Origin: Bacillota bacterium
GTDB lineage: Bacteria > Bacillota > Clostridia > Lachnospirales > Lachnospiraceae
Direction: 5' to 3'
NCBI GenBank assembly: GCA_023414875.1
Contig: JAEZMV010000019.1
Span: forward strand, 1-16,694
Length of the DNA stretch: 16,694 bases
Position numbers and translations under genes: made by a program. Below the pieces are notes generated by a model. It did no database searches. It was not told where the DNA came from and saw nothing but the letters and a program-made list of their open reading frames with translations. Shown here piece after piece: positions 14,592-16,694 of this stretch. The stretch's first letter is position 1. Each line of letters begins with the position of its first letter.

Positions 14592-16415
14592 TCATCTTTC
14601 ATTCTTTGCGGCTTCGATCTGTTCCGCCAGATCGTTCAAGTATACCCAACGATCCATTTTCTCTTCCAGAGATTTTTCTAAGGCTTCCTTCTGAGACATT
14701 AATTCATTCAGTTTAGAATACTCAGTTGCTGATTTCGCAATAGCCGCCTCTGTCTCTGCTATCTTCGCTTCCAGCTTCGCAATATCTTCATCTATTGCAT
14801 CGTAATCCTTTTGCTCCTGATAGGTGAATTTTAACTTCGTATTTTTCTGCTTCCAAGTAGCGATACTTGCTGCTTTCTGTTCCTCAGTCGCATTACTGAT
14901 ACCTGAATTTGATTTCGTTATCTCTTCATTTTGCAGGCTTTTCGCTTCTTTATAATCTGAAAAATTCCCCTCATACTGACGAATCATTCCATGCTCGAAG
15001 GCAAAAATCCGTGTTGCGATCTTATCCAGAAAATATCGATCATGGGATACTGTAACAACAATGCCAGGAAAGGTGTCCAGATATTCCTCCAGTATGGACA
15101 AGGTCTGAATATCCAAATCATTTGTCGGCTCGTCCAATACTAACACATTAGGAGCTTCCATTAATACCTTCAGCAGATACAACCTTCTTTTCTCACCACC
15201 GGATAGCTTGGCAATCTGGGTATATTGCATAGAACCTGTAAATAGAAACCTTTCACACATCTGAGACGCAGTTGTTGTCCCCTCCGAGGTTTGGATATAC
15301 TCAGCAGTATCTCGGATATAGTCAATCACCTTAAGACTTTCGTCCATATATTCATTCTCTTGAGAGAAATATCCGAGCTTGATGGTTGTACCTGTCTCCA
15401 CCGTTCCATAATCCGGTGGGAGCATACCCGTAATTATATTTAATAGGGTCGATTTTCCGCAGCCGTTCGGACCGATAATACCTATCCGGTCACCGGGTAG
15501 TAATATATACGTAAAGTCGTTAATGAGCTTATTCTCTCCAAAGGACTTTCCTATACCGCTTAGCTCAATTGTTTTCTTTCCCATTCTGGCTGATAACGCA
15601 TTTATTTCCACCTTACCGTCCGTCTCAATAGCTTTACGATCTCGCAGTTCCTCAAAGCGTTGAATATGAGCCTTCTGCTTAGTCGATCTAGCCCTTGCAC
15701 CACGCTGCATCCATTCCAGTTCAACCCGGAACAGACTCTTTGCCTTACGTTCAGTTGCTAACATCATTTCCTCACGCTCTGCCTTCAACTCCAAGAATTT
15801 TGAATAGTTGGCTGTATACGAATAGATATTTCCTTTATCAATCTCAATTATTTTATTCGTTACCTTATCAAGAAAATAACGATCGTGGGTAACCATGATA
15901 AAGGCTCCACGGTATTTCACCAAATAATCCTCGAGCCACTCTGCCATCTCATTATCCAAATGGTTTGTGGGCTCATCAAGTACCAGTATCTCCGCAGGAG
16001 TGAGCAACGTACGCACAAGTGCAACCCGTTTCTTCTGACCGCCGGACAAAGTCATCGGAGAACCATTCACGTCCGTAATACCCAGCTTAATCAGCATTGC
16101 ATTCGCTTCCCCCTCCAGGTTACGATATTCCTCTTCCGCCTTCTGGTTAAGGACTACATTTTGAAGAATGGAAAGCTTCTCATCAAAAACCGGAGTTTGG
16201 GACAGATATCCGATTCGCACCTTTTTACCACGGGTCACGGTACCGCTATCCGGCTCCTCATGACCCGCAATTATCTTTAGAAGAGTTGATTTGCCGGTAC
16301 CATTAATCCCAATGACTCCGATTTTCTCACCCTCATTAATACCTAAGCTCACATGATCAAAGAGCATTCTCTCGGTATAGCTTTTACTCATATTCTCTAT
16401 CGTTAATAAATTCAT
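14592..16415 (-). CDS. uup: ABC-F ATPase, Uup-type, with C-terminal coiled coil
   Basis: 607 residues with two ATPase domains and no membrane segments. Domain 1: Walker A GINGTGKS (36-43), signature LSGGQ (123-127), Walker B VLDEPTNHLD (145-154), switch H177. Domain 2: Walker A GPNGCGKS (315-322), signature LSGGE (404-408), Walker B LVLDEPTNDLD (425-435), switch H458. The linker between them contains ELEWMQRGARARSTKQKAHI (232-251), the pattern typical of Uup. The C-terminal part (about 525-607, opening LKFTYQEQKDYDAID) is a coiled coil as in Uup, where it binds nucleic acid. ABC-F proteins act on ribosomes in the cytosol, and Uup is linked to branched DNA and ribosome function. The upstream TTG at 16424 is only about three bases from AAAGG, so the ATG at 16415 is chosen. 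No strong terminator is seen after it. Confidence 0.88.
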   Translation of the reverse strand: MNLLTIENMSKSYTERMLFDHVSLGINEGEKIGVIGINGTGKSTLLKIIAGHEEPDSGTVTRGKKVRIGYLSQTPVFDEKLSILQNVVLNQKAEEEYRNLEGEANAMLIKLGITDVNGSPMTLSGGQKKRVALVRTLLTPAEILVLDEPTNHLDNEMAEWLEDYLVKYRGAFIMVTHDRYFLDKVTNKIIEIDKGNIYSYTANYSKFLELKAEREEMMLATERKAKSLFRVELEWMQRGARARSTKQKAHIQRFEELRDRKAIETDGKVEINALSARMGKKTIELSGIGKSFGENKLINDFTYILLPGDRIGIIGPNGCGKSTLLNIITGMLPPDYGTVETGTTIKLGYFSQENEYMDESLKVIDYIRDTAEYIQTSEGTTTASQMCERFLFTGSMQYTQIAKLSGGEKRRLYLLKVLMEAPNVLVLDEPTNDLDIQTLSILEEYLDTFPGIVVTVSHDRYFLDKIATRIFAFEHGMIRQYEGNFSDYKEAKSLQNEEITKSNSGISNATEEQKAASIATWKQKNTKLKFTYQEQKDYDAIDEDIAKLEAKIAETEAAIAKSATEYSKLNELMSQKEALEKSLEEKMDRWVYLNDLAEQIEAAKNER

Positions 16416-16456
16416 TGAATTCAAAACCTTTCTATGCGAAATCCATTTGCCAATCT

Positions 16457-16485
16457 ATCGTATCATAAGAAAAATGAAAAGTCCA
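16457..16485 (-). promoter_or_regulatory. Possible promoter of the ABC-F gene
   Basis: On the minus strand, TGGACT (rc of 16480-16485), a 17-base spacer and TACGAT (rc of 16457-16462) lie about 40 bases before the ATG. Each box matches the consensus at 4 of 6 positions. An alternative TATGAT overlaps it. Confidence 0.4.
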
Positions 16486-16556
16486 GACGGTTAAGCGGAT
16501 CAGCATTTCTCAAAATCATATAGCGTTACTGTTCACACATAACTAAGGGACAGATA

Positions 16557-16694
16557 TTATTTCGATAAATGATTCCGAAGCGGAGCCGCTTTCGCTTAGT
16601 TGCATTACGTAGCGGTACATAAGGCTCTAAAGGACAGAGCCTAAGTACCGACGAATGCAAATACTCCTTTTCGGAAAGCATTTAATCGAAATAA
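16557..16694. repeat. Palindromic element copy 2, reaching the window edge
   Basis: TTATTTCGAT (16557-16566) pairs perfectly with ATCGAAATAA (16685-16694). Inward, AAATG (16567-16571) pairs with CATTT (16679-16683) and TTCCGAA (16573-16579) with TTCGGAA (16670-16676). These arms share no sequence with the arms at 8751-9022, yet they enclose the same 84-nt core. The outer end of the stem may lie beyond the window. Confidence 0.8.
16583..16666. repeat. Conserved 84-nt structured core, copy 2
   Basis: Same core as 8831-8914, with seven substitutions. Two of them, at core positions 43 and 57, change a T-A pair to C-G in the apical helix (AGGCTCT/AGAGCCT). At position 72, A replaces T, which can pair with T24 instead of A25. 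Four changes fall in the left-side bulge. Confidence 0.85.

Overview
The window is AT-rich, with strong AGGAGG-type ribosome binding sites and a gene complement typical of the Lachnospiraceae (Clostridium cluster XIVa, Bacillota). The best taxonomic clues are a DUF5716/DUF5717-type gene pair, which I know mainly from that family, a MarR plus two-gene ABC exporter operon, a DUF2164 protein and a Uup-type ABC-F ATPase. The organism call is an inference from gene content.

Layout. Bases 1-127 look like the left end of an IS256-family insertion sequence whose transposase runs off the left edge. Bases 178-7297 carry four genes on the minus strand. In transcription order these are a giant DUF5717-like protein (two beta-sandwich domains plus a long alpha-solenoid), a DUF5716-like protein with an actin/Hsp70-type fold, a small TPR-like protein and, after a 265-base gap, a two-TM coiled-coil membrane protein. 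No function is established for this group. Its architecture suggests an Hsp70-like scaffold or chaperone module, which is inference. A CobD/HisC-like PLP aminotransferase is transcribed divergently (7595-8692).

Bases 8693-9383 contain no protein gene but are rich in signals. They hold a 272-bp imperfect palindrome with a highly structured 84-nt core at its apex, an intrinsic terminator, and a sigma-A promoter with a MarR-type operator over the start point. These control marR and two ABC half-transporters (9384-13966) that should form an asymmetric heterodimeric exporter with one degenerate and one canonical ATP site. Two terminator-like hairpins follow, then a DUF2164 gene, convergent with a Uup-type ABC-F gene (14592-16415, minus). 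The last 140 bases hold a second copy of the 84-nt core, 77/84 identical. Its differences include a compensatory base-pair change, and its flanking stem arms are unrelated in sequence to those of the first copy yet are again self-complementary.

The two observations most worth follow-up are this two-copy element (conserved structured tip on variable but base-paired stems) and the DUF5716/DUF5717 cluster, where the Hsp70-like protein has degenerate phosphate-binding loops.
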